Positions 37,205 to 48,295 of a DNA stretch of 64,000 nt are shown piece by piece. The stretch is from the NCBI GenBank assembly GCA_019915135.1, contig JAHLMK010000002.1, forward strand, positions 1,178,001-1,242,000, given 5' to 3'. A model generated the notes under the pieces. That model ran no database searches, was not told the DNA's origin, and saw only the letters and a program-made list of their open reading frames with translations. A program made the translations under genes and the position numbers. Within the stretch, counting starts at the first letter, position 1, and the number at the start of each line of letters is the position of its first letter. Source of the stretch: Strobilurus pachycystidiatus. Lineage: Eukaryota > Basidiomycota > Agaricomycetes > Agaricales > Physalacriaceae.

Positions 37205-37745
37205 CTATGCTCTGCCCTCCTGAACAAACTTCTTGACATCTGCATCCTCCAGCTCCGCTAATTGGGCCTCAACCAGCGCCAGATGCGATGTGCTATACAC
37301 AGCGGCCTCCTCCACATTGGTCGGCTCATCCTTGCTCTGTAGGTTGTTGTCCCTGTTGTGCTGGTATGCGGAGATGAGACGACGATAGTAAGATGCGGCG
37401 TAATTGTTCGTTATAACACGCATATCCGCATCCCACACCCTAATTTTGTGGATGACTTGAGTAGCTTCGAACGAGGGGTCCAGTCTAAAAAGAATCAGAG
37501 GTTAAGTGGGACAAGGAAGGAGTTTGATGATGGCGCACTTGTCTGCCTCTTTCTTAGCAGGCTTGCGTCGTTGCCGCCCCTCTACTGCCAGCTTGGCATC
37601 GTAACCGTCTTTCATACGCTGCAGCTGGTCTTCACGCGTCCTGGCAATTAATGAGATTTGTGCAGAGCGTTTAATATGAAGCACAAACTTGTAATAATAT
37701 CGCAACTTCTTAGCCCGTTCTGCCGCCTGCCGCTCTGCAGGTGTC
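37205..37745 (-). pseudogene. Unknown protein fragment, truncated at the N-terminus
   Basis: Two exons are visible: 37745-37543 (a basic helical segment with Lys/Arg-rich AERAKKLRYYYKF and RKPAKKEADK) and 37484-37205 (RVWDADMRVITNNYAASYYRRLISAYQHN, ending acidic, stop at 37205). Upstream of about 37745 the frame ends abruptly in unrelated AT-rich sequence, so the 5' part is missing. The basic Tyr-rich start resembles that of other small unknown proteins in this island. No function can be given. Confidence 0.4.
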
Positions 37746-38064
37746 TTATGAATTTACTCTCAAGGCATGCGAGAGCCAAAAGGATGTGGCAGTTGAGGTG
37801 AGAGAAAAGGAAGGATTGGATGTTGTGTGAGAGAGTGCGACAGAGGTGAGGGATCGGTGCCAAGGGTTGAGGATCACATTGGGCATAATCGATGTATGAA
37901 GGCCTTGCAGTCCAATTTCACTAGACCTTTTCAAAAACACTGCCTTGTACACACTCCCTTGCCTCAAAAATCGTGGAGAATGAAGAGACGGTCATACATA
38001 ATATATTGATGCAGTAGATAGAGTAAAATATAAGTGAGAAACTAGATATATATAAAGTCCAGTA

Positions 38065-39555
38065 TTATTGTTCTAAGAGCTTCTCAAGCCTCGCATACAA
38101 CGAAATACCATTCTCCCAGCGCGTACTCTTCAACGCATCTAAATGCTTGAACAACTTGCGGTCAGCTCGCTTCAGCTTGTCGTCCGTCCGGTAGCCGTTG
38201 TCAATGTACCGGAAGAGGGCGCCGGACGTGAACTGCGTAAATGAAAGGCGCTCGTCGCCGTCTGCTTGGGGGACGTTTGAGTGGGTGACGGTGGCAGAAG
38301 GTATGAGGACGGAGGAGCCATGAGGAAACTTGATGATGAGCCCAAGCTCCCACAAGACGATTTGAGCTCCCAGATGGCGGCGAAAGCCCTTTTTTGCCAA
38401 GGCCGTAATGGCGCACCATCCAAAGGGCAGGTTCGCGCTGTCCCGGTGCTTGTACGACCACGATCTGGGGGAGAGATTGAAGGCGGCCATTGGGAAAATG
38501 GATCTGGGGAAGTTGCGCCCGCTGAGCTGGAGCTGAGCTTTGTAGAGGAGCTCCAAGTGCTCGTCGTAGTAGGCGTAAAGACGCGGCACCCAGTGCTGAA
38601 AGGCTGAGCTTTGGAAAGTTGCCAAGCCATCGACGTGAGCGTTGCTGAGGAGGCGAGCGTTGAGTTCAGCGTGGCCCTGAAGGCGAGAAGCGCGACCGAC
38701 ACCCTTCCCGACGGTGATTCCAACATTGTGAGCAATGAATGCGCCGCGACGATGCACGGCGAGCTCCTTCAGGTTCCAAGTCTCCTCTTCGCCGCATGCC
38801 CGAAGAAAGACAAAGGTGGCGTCGGCTGAGTCCATGTATGAGGGATCCCTCGGACGCCCAGCAAGAACGGCGAAGATACGACCCTCTGAGTCGTAAATTG
38901 AAATGGGAATACTGTGAGAGCATGAGCTAGGGAAGTAGAGTAGAGAAAGCAAAGCTTACATCTCGTCCCAGGTGATGTAACAAAGTCCCATCTTTATCAA
39001 CTCCGGCAGCGTATAGGCGCGGTCAAAGTCAACGTCGAGCTTCTCTGACTTAGCAAAGTATCCTCTGTGAGCCGCAGGAAAGTCCTCCGTGCGCACTTGA
39101 GTGTGAATGGGCGCAGCGTCGGGTGAGTCAAGGAGCTGGGCGGTGCTGCCTGGCGCTGGAAGATGACCAACAGCCTCCTTTTTTGCCGCGTGAGACTTCC
39201 GTCGCTTCTCGTGGCAATAGTTGGGGTTGCCGCCGTCGTTGTGAGGGCACTTGTTGGGCTGAGACAAAGTTGAAGCCGCTGGCGTCGCAGCTGAGGAAGT
39301 AGGGGGCTGGGAGGAGGCGGGATTGGGGTTGGGGAAAGGAACGGGGTCCTCTGAGAGAATGTGGGCAATGGTCGCGTCCTCCGCGTCCTTGAGGGCGGCT
39401 GCAAGGCTGAAGCTGTCCTGGGCTCTTAGCGGCTCGACCTTGACGTGTTCGGGGATGGGCGATGCCGCGTATTCTTTACCGCCGCGAAGCTAGGCAACGT
39501 TAGCGCAATGTTGGACAACTGAACATCTTTGCACCTTGCGAATGAACCATGACAT
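38065..39555 (-). CDS. TET/JBP-like 2-oxoglutarate/Fe(II) dioxygenase, intact
   Basis: TET/JBP enzymes oxidise 5-methylpyrimidines in DNA. Start ATG 39555 (MSWFIRK), a 45-nt intron, then a long exon to about 38959 with a disordered acidic/Pro-rich region and an unusual Cys/His cluster (CPHNDGGNPNYCHEKRRK). A second intron (donor GTAAGC, about 38912-38958) leads to the double-stranded beta-helix domain: SEGRIFAVLAGRP, HRRGAFIAHNVGITVGKG, FPMAAFNL. The metal-binding HRDSANLPFGWCAITAL gives the HxD pair, THSN the distal His, and DERLSFTQF the Arg that would hold 2-oxoglutarate. All key residues are present and the frame is open throughout, about 465 residues, stop at 38065. It lies head to head with a decayed KDZ transposase (305 bp between starts). 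DNA as the substrate is inferred from the family. Confidence 0.82.
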
Positions 39556-39860
39556 GTCGGTAGTTGCTAATCTGTGGGCTGGTGGTCAGCGTTGGATCTT
39601 TTGGAGCGCGCTACAAGCGACGGCACCACGACAAATGCATTCAGCAGAGCAAGCAGATGCCAACATGGCCCCTGGGTAGATTCCAGTGCTGGCAACCGCC
39701 CCTCGCATCCAGCAACGCGCCGCAGCTTGACGCTCGAGGATTTGAAATGACTCACCTGCAGGGGTGGTGATGGGGAAAGGCAAGAAAGAATTGCAAAAAA
39801 AAACCAACTTGTGCGCCATCACATCACGTGCATCGTGTTTCACTCGCTCCCGCAAACACT
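39556..39860. promoter_or_regulatory. Intergenic region between divergent TET/JBP and KDZ genes
   Basis: 305 bp between the start codon of the dioxygenase (-) and that of the KDZ pseudogene (+). No long conserved frame lies here. Confidence 0.4.
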
Positions 39861-42800
39861 ATGGGCATCAACGCCGTCAAAGGCTGATATGCAAAAAGCC
39901 GCAAGTCGAGAGGCGTCACCATCCACCGCTCCGCGCCCAACGCCAATGGGTCTTCTTCCAAACAGCACCTCAACGCCACCGCGATACGGAGGCAAAAACA
40001 AGAGGAGATCCAGGAGCGCATATCCCGCATTCACGAATTGAGCCGGGAGGAGCGGACAACGCTTCATGAACTTCTTAATTCTTCACAGTCATTTGCGTCC
40101 TTGGAGGATGTGGAGATGGACGACGATGTGCAGATGATGGCCGAAGTCCTGGAGGGCAACACTGCCATGGACATGAGCCATGAAGGGGGGGAGTTTGAAG
40201 ATGTGCTTGCCCTCATGGCAGAAGATTTCTGCTAGCCCAGGTGAGTTTAACTTGCTGTACTGGCATCACTAGTTGCTCATTGCTTTTGAGACCCGGCAAG
40301 AGACGCCGCCGTGACTTGCGCACAAGGTGCGACAGAACACAGCGCCGAAATATCGCATTTGCCATGCAATTGGACGACATGACACAGTCTTTTCTTGACT
40401 GGTCTTCGACGCGAGGCGAGTCGGGGCTGGACAATACCGCCCCCCATGCGCTGTTGTCAGAGGATATTGAGGACGGTTGGCCACGGCAGCATACGGTTTG
40501 AGTCGTCGATCTATTCTGTGCGTCCTTCTCCAGCTTCTCTTCGTGCATTGCTTAATTCTTTCCAGGGCGTAAAGAGATAGATGTCAGCCTCAAAAAATAT
40601 GACAAGACAGTCCCTTGATACAATATGGTCTTATGCCAGTCTCTCCCCTCTTCCACCAATATGCCATTTCCATCAGGACGCTCGAACTCTTCCGTGTGAC
40701 GCGACTACGTTCCCCCCAGCTTTCAATCGAAGCATTTGTCAAGAGCTTGAACGACCTTCATCTAGTACGTGCGCCTGCCTTTGACAGAATTTTCTCTAAT
40801 TAAAATGTAGACACCAGCCCGATCCACCCTTGTCGCGCAGTTCTCCGTGGCGTACAACGTCTACGAAGATATACTCATTGCTGTGGACCGTCTTGTGCAG
40901 AAGGCGCTTCTGCGGGACGAGCTGGATCATCAAATTAAGCACTCGTGTCCCTGCTGCACCTACATCCTCGAGGGCGAGGACAAGCTTATCTACCACATTC
41001 TCTTCTGCATGGACGGCAACGATTCGTTGAAGCGCGTCCTCCGAACGGTCAAGAAAGAGGACCCCAACAATAACGTGCCCGCTGCCAGCGCTGAACGGGA
41101 GGACTTCTGTGGCGATGCATACGACTACTTTCTGAATTACGCCAAGATTGATGAGTGGTCCAGGGAGAGGTTAGAGGAGATCCTCAAGGACGCTGGCCCT
41201 ATGCCTGTTGTGAGTAGTTTCTCTGGATGAATGTAAACGTATATTGACATTGTCTGCTAGATTGAAGACGAGGACCCAAATCTCTGCGAGGATTGATGGC
41301 AGAACATGAAGAACGAGATGTCAGCGCGCATGTGGGGAATCTTTGAGGAGACGGGGGTTTTCTTGGCCTTGTGTCGACATGGGTTCGTCCTCATCGCGGC
41401 GGACATGATACGTAGTGGGGAGCTGTAAGTCTCGAAAGACAAACATATTCTTGACAACGCTCATCATCTTCACAGGGCGAAGTATCCTCTTGCTGTAGTG
41501 CACCACCTTCTCAGCACATTGGATGCACGTCTCGGGCGCCTCGCCGGTGGATACAACATCGGATGCAAGTTTGGTAGCACTATTAAAAAGGCGCCCGGTC
41601 TTGGTGCGGCAGCAACGGAGCTCGAGTACACATCCTTGGTCGGTCTCTTCCATGGACATGCGCACAATTGATTCTGCCAGACCGCCAGCCTTCCAACATA
41701 TATCCCAGGACTTGGACTCGAGGACTTTGAGGGCTGTGAGCTCAGAGCGAGAGTTTGCAAGGACGAACGCCGTGGCCGCCATGACGAGGTATGCAAGCCG
41801 TGTCCATTGTCGGCGCCTCATTGAACAGGTGTTTTGACGAACGGACGCTGATACGTACAAAAGCCTCAGTGAGTGTTGTTTAGTGTCATGTGTTCAATTC
41901 ACTAATGAAGGGAACAGGTTGCTTCCTTGTGAGCAACTACCATCAAGCCTTAGTGTTAAGACCGTGCCCCAGACCAAGTCAATCGGATGTCCGAAACCGG
42001 ATTTCTCGGTAAGCACAGCACAAGCGGTGCTCCGAGCCTGTGAAAGAATAAGCGTAGAAGTGTTTAAAAGAAAGAAAAGGTAAAAGGTTTACCTATTCTG
42101 TATTGGCACGTGTTTCCACACCTGCAACCCTATGGATCCCCGTCAAGCGGTAGTCCGGCTATCCCTCGGTTGTGGTGAGAGTTGCAGGGGGCCCGGTCTT
42201 GAGGATTGTCGGTGGTCCGGAACCAGGGCTGCCTGCGTTCAGCAGGTTGGTCCCTTGAGTCGAGCCTTGAATCTGGGGGTCCGCCAAGGAAGAGCAAACC
42301 CGGAGGAAAGAGACAAGTGATGAGCTCGGAGGTCCGTAAGGACAACGCGAGTTGGAGAATGTAAGTCTTGGCCAACGAGCGGAGTTCCGCAAGTTGAGTT
42401 CAGACAAGAAGAAGAGATGAAGACTAGACTGGAGCGTCTAAGTTGATATTTGAACTGAGGAAACATAGGTAAAGTACAAGCGCTTAAATACTGGACTGAG
42501 TAGGTAGATGCATAAGGAGATAAGTAAGATCACAAGCGGAGGTCCACATGTATTGGGCAAAGGGCAGCATGGTCTGGGTCAAGGGTATGGCAAGTTTGGC
42601 GGTAGAGATGCTGAGTAAAGGATCACGTGCGGAGGCCCGAGCGGCCTGGCTGGACTTGGCAAGACTTGGCGAGGATGGATGATTAATGGGGTCACGAGGA
42701 GACGCGTGACTGGCTGAGTAAGTCGGAGATCCGGTCCAATCCTGTGTCATGACGCATGGATATGACACTTAGATATTCTTTCGAGGGAAGATAGCTTGGA

Positions 42801-43152
42801 ACAGGTCATGAGGGAGAAGAAGGTCGAGTCGAGAGAGGTGTTCACGCAATGGCTGGCAGAGGAACGCGCCCATCTCCTCATGCTCAAACGCGAACCGCCG
42901 GAGGAGGCGCTGGAAATTGAATACCTCAGGAAGTTAAAGATGTTGAAGCAGTACACAGACACCCTCACAAGACAGGAGCAGGAAGGATGGACTGTCGTCA
43001 CGCCCTTAACCATCGGCGGCAGGGACTACACCCAATCTCAAGAGACAGCCCGCCGACACTTACAGGAAAGGCGGGGACGAGCGATGGACGACGTTCAGGC
43101 GCTGGAGGTGAGAATTGGAGTTCTCAATTGTTGGGTGGCTGGGCAGCCTTGT
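39861..43152 (+). pseudogene. KDZ (Kyakuja-Dileera-Zisupton) transposase, CxC1-type, decayed
   Basis: The pieces follow the KDZ order. N-terminal part: SRKSRGVTI, then MDMSHEGGEFEDV near 40165, then KRRRRDLRTRCDRTQ near 40300. CxC region: CPCCTYILEGE near 40955, followed by the first catalytic motif CMDGND at 41009. Then MWGIFEETGVFLALCRHGFVLIAADM (41330-41410), AKYPLAVVHHLL, the second motif, GLFHGHAHN, GLEDFEGCE and RYASRVHCRR. The C-terminal helical part is VFTQWLAEERAHL to IGVLNCWVAGQP (42838-43150). In-frame TGA at 39885, 40499, 41294, 41669 and 41835, TAG at 40233, and frame changes near 40620 and 41735 kill it. The second catalytic Asp is Asn (YNIGCKF, usually YDIGC). A solo LTR at 41954-42777 interrupts QAL and DIL. 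The tail after 43150 is lost. Confidence 0.8.
41954..42777. mobile_element. Solo LTR of a retrotransposon with 5-bp target duplication
   Basis: The 824-bp insert begins TGTTAAGACC and ends GATATGACA, that is, TG...CA termini. It is flanked by the 5-mer CTTAG on both sides (41949-41953 and 42778-42782). These are the hallmarks of an LTR left by recombination between two LTRs. No internal retroviral-type frame is present. Taking out the insert and one CTTAG rejoins the host KDZ frame (QAL then DILSRED). Confidence 0.85.
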
Positions 43153-43860
43153 AAGTCAGAATCATGTATCAAGACATGCCAATTGGCAAGCAAGTGGGAT
43201 GCATGAGTGATGTCAATTGGCAAGTAAGGCTGGGTGAAGCTGGCTAGGGAGCGGGGAGATGGCGGGCTGGGTGGGGGGCGGAGACAGAGCTCACTGTTTG
43301 TCGGGGCGGGTGTATTATGTGATTCTGAATGGGCGGGTAGGTGGCGGGAGAGACTACCAGATTGGGATAACTAAGGGGAGGGGGGGAATAATGGGTGGGC
43401 GGGGATGGGGGGAAAAATGAGGGTGGGCTGGGTAGGGTAGGGCGTGGGTGAGGATGCCTGGGGTAGAATCCGTGGGCGGGTACTGGGGTGGGGTGGGGGT
43501 TGGAGAGTGTGGCGCAATTAGGGATGGGTAGGGTATATTGGGGGTGGATCAGGGTTAGACTGGGCGTTGCCTGGGGGTATTGGGGTGGGTAGTAGGTGGG
43601 ATATGGGCCTGTTATGTGGCGTAGGAATGGGGATATAAATCGGGATTTTGTTGGGGGTATATTAGGGGTGATTGGGGCTGATGGAAATATGATTGGGGAG
43701 CCCCCTTTGCACGTCTCCCCGTTCATTGCTCCTCTGATCAATGGGTGCACCCACCTCATGCAACTGTGTGTGGCGCATTTTTGTGGCGCATTTTTTTCAG
43801 ATGATGCGTTCCATAGATAGCACCTGCCGTCACTCATTCCCACCATCAAAAAAAAAAAAA
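43153..43860. other. Spacer with a long G-rich tract
   Basis: From about 43250 to 43700 the plus strand is strongly G-rich, with dozens of GGG and GGGG runs spaced 2-8 nt apart, giving high G-quadruplex potential. The minus-strand frame there (Pro/His/Tyr-rich) is a composition artefact. It ends in a poly-A run at 43848-43860, just beside the stop of the next KDZ gene. Confidence 0.6.
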
Positions 43861-46800
43861 TTATATTGCTACGGGTATATCAGACCTACCATACTCATCC
43901 TCTTCTTCATCATCATGATCTAGCATAGCATCTACTCCTTGATCTCCTTCAATTGTCTCTTCTTCCTCCTCATCTCCTTCATCCACCTCCTCATCCTCTT
44001 CATCTCCCTCATCAGCCTCAACGTCAATATCCACACTAGCAGCTTGCTCCTCGCCCATATCCCCTAACGGTACACGCCATTGAGCTTTGAAATGCTCACT
44101 CCATTCCAACTGCAGATCGGCTTGTTCCTCCGCGTAAGCTGTGATGCCCTCGGTAATGGAGGAATTGTTGATACTGCGTTTCCCCACTCTCCCCTTCCAC
44201 TGCTCTCTCCTCCACTCCAAATACTTCAGAGCTCTCCTCATCTCTTCCTTCAGCAACAGGACCTCTTCGGTGCTCCGTTTGGCCCTTACTCGACTTCTAC
44301 ACCATTCCGCTCGGAGTATGCAATTGTCAGCATCCGCCCCATCCTCCAAATTGATTGCTACGGTCAGCCAGATCCAGGAGAGAGTAGTCCGGGTTCTGCT
44401 GGTACCCTGGTGGCGCGTTCGATGCTCTGCAAGGAGATCTACTTCTCCCTCATCTTCCTCCTCCTCCTGTTCTCCTCCTCTCCCCACAACCTCAGCGTCG
44501 CCGTCTCTATGCGCCTCCTCCCTACCCCCTTCCTCTTCCCCCTCTTCGTTCGTTCCTTTTCTCCCCGGCCCTGGCTTCTTTTTCTCCACATCAACGTAGG
44601 AACGGATGTCAGAGTTGGATAACTCTTTCCATTTCGTCTCCCACACCCCACCCCCTATTAGAGCCAGCTTGGCGACCCGAGCCCTCCTGTACTTCACTGC
44701 AAGCCCTAACGCCTTCTCACGGACACGGTCTATCACCGTCCTTGAACGGTTTCCTTCTCGCTGGCCTCGCATATTATCGTGCTTGAACTGGACCATCCGT
44801 GATTTGACACGTAGGATGTGACGAAGGCTATTGAGAGCGTCTCCCAGCTGCGCTTCTCGGTATCGATCCTCCAACAACGGCAAACCGTCTGAGCACACCT
44901 CATTCCAACGCTCCTTCTCCAGGGTAGACGGTAACCATAACAACTCCTTCTCCGGAAGCTCGCAATCATCGCCCAGCTCCGTGTTGGGCTGTTGAACGTC
45001 CTTGAGGTACTGCACCAGACCTGGCATATACACCGTTCGGAGATCCAACCACCCTCGTAACTTCCGAAAGAAGACTCGTCGCTGTTTGGCTAGCTCGGTC
45101 TGCTTCCGAGTGGGCCCGAGCCTACTGCCCCGCGCTGGAAGAGTAGCTTCCTCTCTTGTAGCCTTTGCCTTGATATCAAATCTGGCATCTCATCAGCTAC
45201 TAAGGAGGGGTAAGATGAGATAGAAACAGACTCACTGCTCAGCCTCTAGCTCTAATCCTAGTTTGATGAAAGTATGGGCGCTTGTTTCATGCCATACAGG
45301 ACCACCGTTACGGCGGTGCTCCTGCTCCTCCGCCTCCAACTCCGCCTCCACCTCTTTCTCCCCCATGAGCTCTTCTGGGATTTCAAAAGGGTTGAAGGCG
45401 GTCTTGGGAAAGCCATCCCGCTCCCATTCAAAGCACATCACATCCCATTCCCTCGTCAAGTCCTCCGGCAGTTGCTCCGTAAACCCTTTATGACCCTCCA
45501 CCTGTCTGTTCCGTTCCACGATCGCAGCCTTGTAACGCCTTGCTAGGGTCTGGCCAGTGTAGATATATTTGAGATGGTTCCAATGACCCCAGTTGTCGTC
45601 CAAGACTAGAGCGCGTGAGCCTGGACCCATCGTCTTGGTGGAGTTTCCCAGAATATTATGCGGCCCCCAAATCCTTTCGTTAACTTCCCCATCGGTGTAG
45701 CCAACGCCTAGGATGAGCATAAGGCAGAACTCTTGATGTCGGAATTGCTTGTGACCCAGTTCATGAAATTTTCCGATGCCCGGGGTGATGGTGGTTTCTT
45801 CGGGAATACGAAGTTCGGGCGGCCAGGATTTCATGCGGGGGGATAGATTGATGAAATATTGACACGCAATGTCATAGATGAGCACAATCCATAAGAGGCG
45901 ACAGTACACCAAGGCCGCAGTACCAAATCCAATGTCCATCGGCGCATAACTGGAGAGGTGTCAGGAAAGAACGTGAAGTGAGTAAAGAAAAAAAAAACAC
46001 GCTTCACCCCTTGTTAAGTTCCATGCTGATATTATCATCTCCGACCGCGCACAGACACACTGTCCAACGCCCGTGTAGCGCAGACCCTTCGAGAACTTAG
46101 TCTTGGCTTTTTCCAGCGCATTGAAGCCGACGCAAGTACTGATCTATATGCAACATCAGATCGAGGCGGGCCTAACAAGAAGCTCGATAACATACCTCGT
46201 CGGCGTCCTTGGCTTTGCTAGCCACGTATTGATTGAAGCGACCGCGTTCACACCAATATCCCCAGTCCTCTCCAAAACCAGGATCCCGCGACCAAGATGA
46301 GACCTCTTGCTCCTTAAGCCTAGAGATGTCCACAAATATATATTCGAGTATATTCTTATTCATGCACACGAATAATCCCCCCTCCAAGGGTCATAATTGT
46401 TATTCATGAATATACTCTTAATCTTATTCGTCAACTTAATCTTCACTGCAAATATTTTGCTTTTATTCATGAATATTCACAAATATACAAGTATAATCAT
46501 CTCAATGTCACTCAAAATCACAGTTAAAGTTATTGAATGAACTATAAATCATTCAAACAGCATCTAAATTTATCATAAACTTGTCTTCAGTACTGAGAAT
46601 TCAGTATTGTCAGACACTCATGAATGAGTTGAGGATTATGTGAACTTGAAGGTTCATATTCTATATTCGTCAACTAATTCTTATTCACAAATATAATATA
46701 TTCATCATATTCATATTCATGAATAAGATTAGGAATATAGTCATGAATATTCTCCTTTACTCCTTATTTGTGGTCATGTCTACTTAAGCCTGAAGTTGGC

Positions 46801-47935
46801 GTCCATGCAAAGCATGACTGCGTAAAGAAATCTGGAGAAAATTAGTAGACAATCTATGACGTTTGACGGACGGATACTGACCGAAGAGCCTCTTCAACTT
46901 TTTCCCAGTCGGGGGGAAGGTTGATGCCCGGGTGGGGGCAGGTAAGACAAGTCACTGTGAGATCCCTGGGCTTTGTCCCCTCTACCCCACTCACTTCGTG
47001 CGCCCGACCCCCTCGCATTAACATCTTCAAATGGCGCCACTGCAGCGTCATTCTCATAAACGCCTGGTATCGGGATTTGGGAACCTCCATGCCAGTATTC
47101 GACGTGAGCTTCTCCAAGGTCTTGTAGAAGTCGTGTGCTCCGCCCTTTGCCGTCAAGGAATGCAGATGGTAGAACTCGAGGAGGGCAAAGGTAGCTGCCG
47201 TTCGAGGCTGGTCGTGACTGGCGGGGTAAAAGTTTCGGCGAAGAAGTTGAGTTCCTTTGGGGAGCTGGCGAGAGCAATTGCAGAAGTCCAATGCAACGCT
47301 GTGGATACCAGTGGTATGGAGAAGTTTGAACTCGCGGTGGCAGGGCTCTGGGTTGGGACATGAAGAGCCGGAGTGATTAAGTTGGATTCGGAGACCAATG
47401 TTCTTGAGAGACGTTCGTTTGAAGTAAAGCCCCGTCCATTTCTGACGCGTATAAGTTTTAGACGTGACAAGAATATATGGAAAACTCACTCTAACACGGT
47501 GACAAGGATGTTGTCGGTGTCGTTTCACAAAGCATGGCGCGCAACATAGGTCGTTAACAAAACAGTCTCGACATTGAAACTCGGGAGATCCAGGTGGCAC
47601 CGTCTTTCGAGCGGCACAGTCAGGACAAACTTGGACCCTAGCCCATTCCCCTCGCCCTCGGTCTCGCAAGAGTTCATCCAAGTAGTGGGTTCGATGATTT
47701 TTGAGCCAGGCAATGTTTGGTCGCGACTGACACATTATCAGGTAAAGTATAGGGCACCGCAACGTATAGATACTCACTGCCTTCAGACTTCGAACACGTT
47801 TCCCTTTCCCCTTACGCGAGGCGTTACGCTCCGCCTGCCTGGCAATGCGCGTATCTTCAAACTCTGCCAACACTTCATCCACCCATCCCCCTCCGTGCTC
47901 GTCTAACCCTATATCTGTATCTTCCGGAGCCTCCT
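43861..47935 (-). pseudogene. KDZ transposase, CxC2-type, interrupted by a MITE
   Basis: The N-terminal part (about 47935-46854, several short introns) carries DEVLAEFEDTRIARQAERN and the CxC2 cysteine cluster (CPDCAARK, CRDCFVNDLCCAPC, RHRQHPCHR), then WTGLYFKRTSL and HSVALDFCNC. The catalytic part has AVMLCMDANFRLK (46800s), WGYWCERGRF, FSKGLRYTGVGQCVCAR, YDIACQY (45860s) and LGVGYTDGEVNERIWG (45690s), with the acidic catalytic residues present. The C-terminal part (45048-43861) has the TLSWIW motif, helices and a long acidic tail. Apart from the 462-bp MITE between FRLK and EQEV, I see no stop or frameshift from about 47900 to the end. The start codon is unresolved: an in-frame TAG precedes EAPEDTD near 47935, possibly a splice acceptor. 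Transposase family membership is clear. Confidence 0.82.
46321..46782. mobile_element. hAT-like MITE inside the KDZ transposase gene
   Basis: The ends are TAGAGATGTCCACAAATA and, as reverse complement of the right end, TAGACATGACCACAAATA (16 of 18). The 8-bp target duplication CTTAAGCC is perfect (46313-46320 and 46783-46790). The AT-rich interior (462 bp) contains repeated ATTCATGAATAT motifs and no frame. The TIR resembles that of the large hAT element at 51401-58342 (TAGACATG..CACGAATAT). Confidence 0.9.
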
Positions 47936-47950
47936 AAGACGGCCCCCCCA

Positions 47951-48295
47951 TTACCCAGCTCTGTCGCCCTTTCCCTGGCAAGGGAGGTAGAACGCGGACG
48001 TGCCCGCGAGAGTCTTGAACCGCCTCACAAGATTGCACAATTTCATAATCCCCGTCGTATGAGTTGTCCAGTACACGCTCCCGGAGACCACCAGCAGGAC
48101 GGCGAATTCCGTGGTTTGTCCCGCCTCGAGAGCCCGCACCCCCTCCGGGTAAGAGATACTTTTAGTCTGCGTATAGCGGCTAGCCTCCAGGCACTTCTGG
48201 GTTAGCACGTGACTTAGAAACAGCAGGACAAGGAACCTTTGGAAGCTTTATGTTATATTCTTATGAACACACAAACAATAATATCATCAATTATA
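47951..48295. other. Spacer between the KDZ and TET/JBP genes
   Basis: An 85-codon minus-strand frame (47951-48208) is present but has no recognisable family. The right part is AT-rich. Confidence 0.4.

Noticed and set aside
39564..39770. Short plus frame between the TET/JBP and KDZ starts
   Set aside because: No KDZ motif is encoded before 39861 and the frame has a stop at 39770.
43244..43849. Minus-strand Pro/His/Tyr-rich frame of 201 codons
   Set aside because: It comes from the G-rich tract. Composition explains its length and no homology is visible.
44080..44622. Plus-strand Ser/Leu/Phe-rich frames
   Set aside because: They are antisense to the acidic, Glu-rich C-terminus of the CxC2 KDZ transposase (GAG/GAA codons give CTC/TTC).
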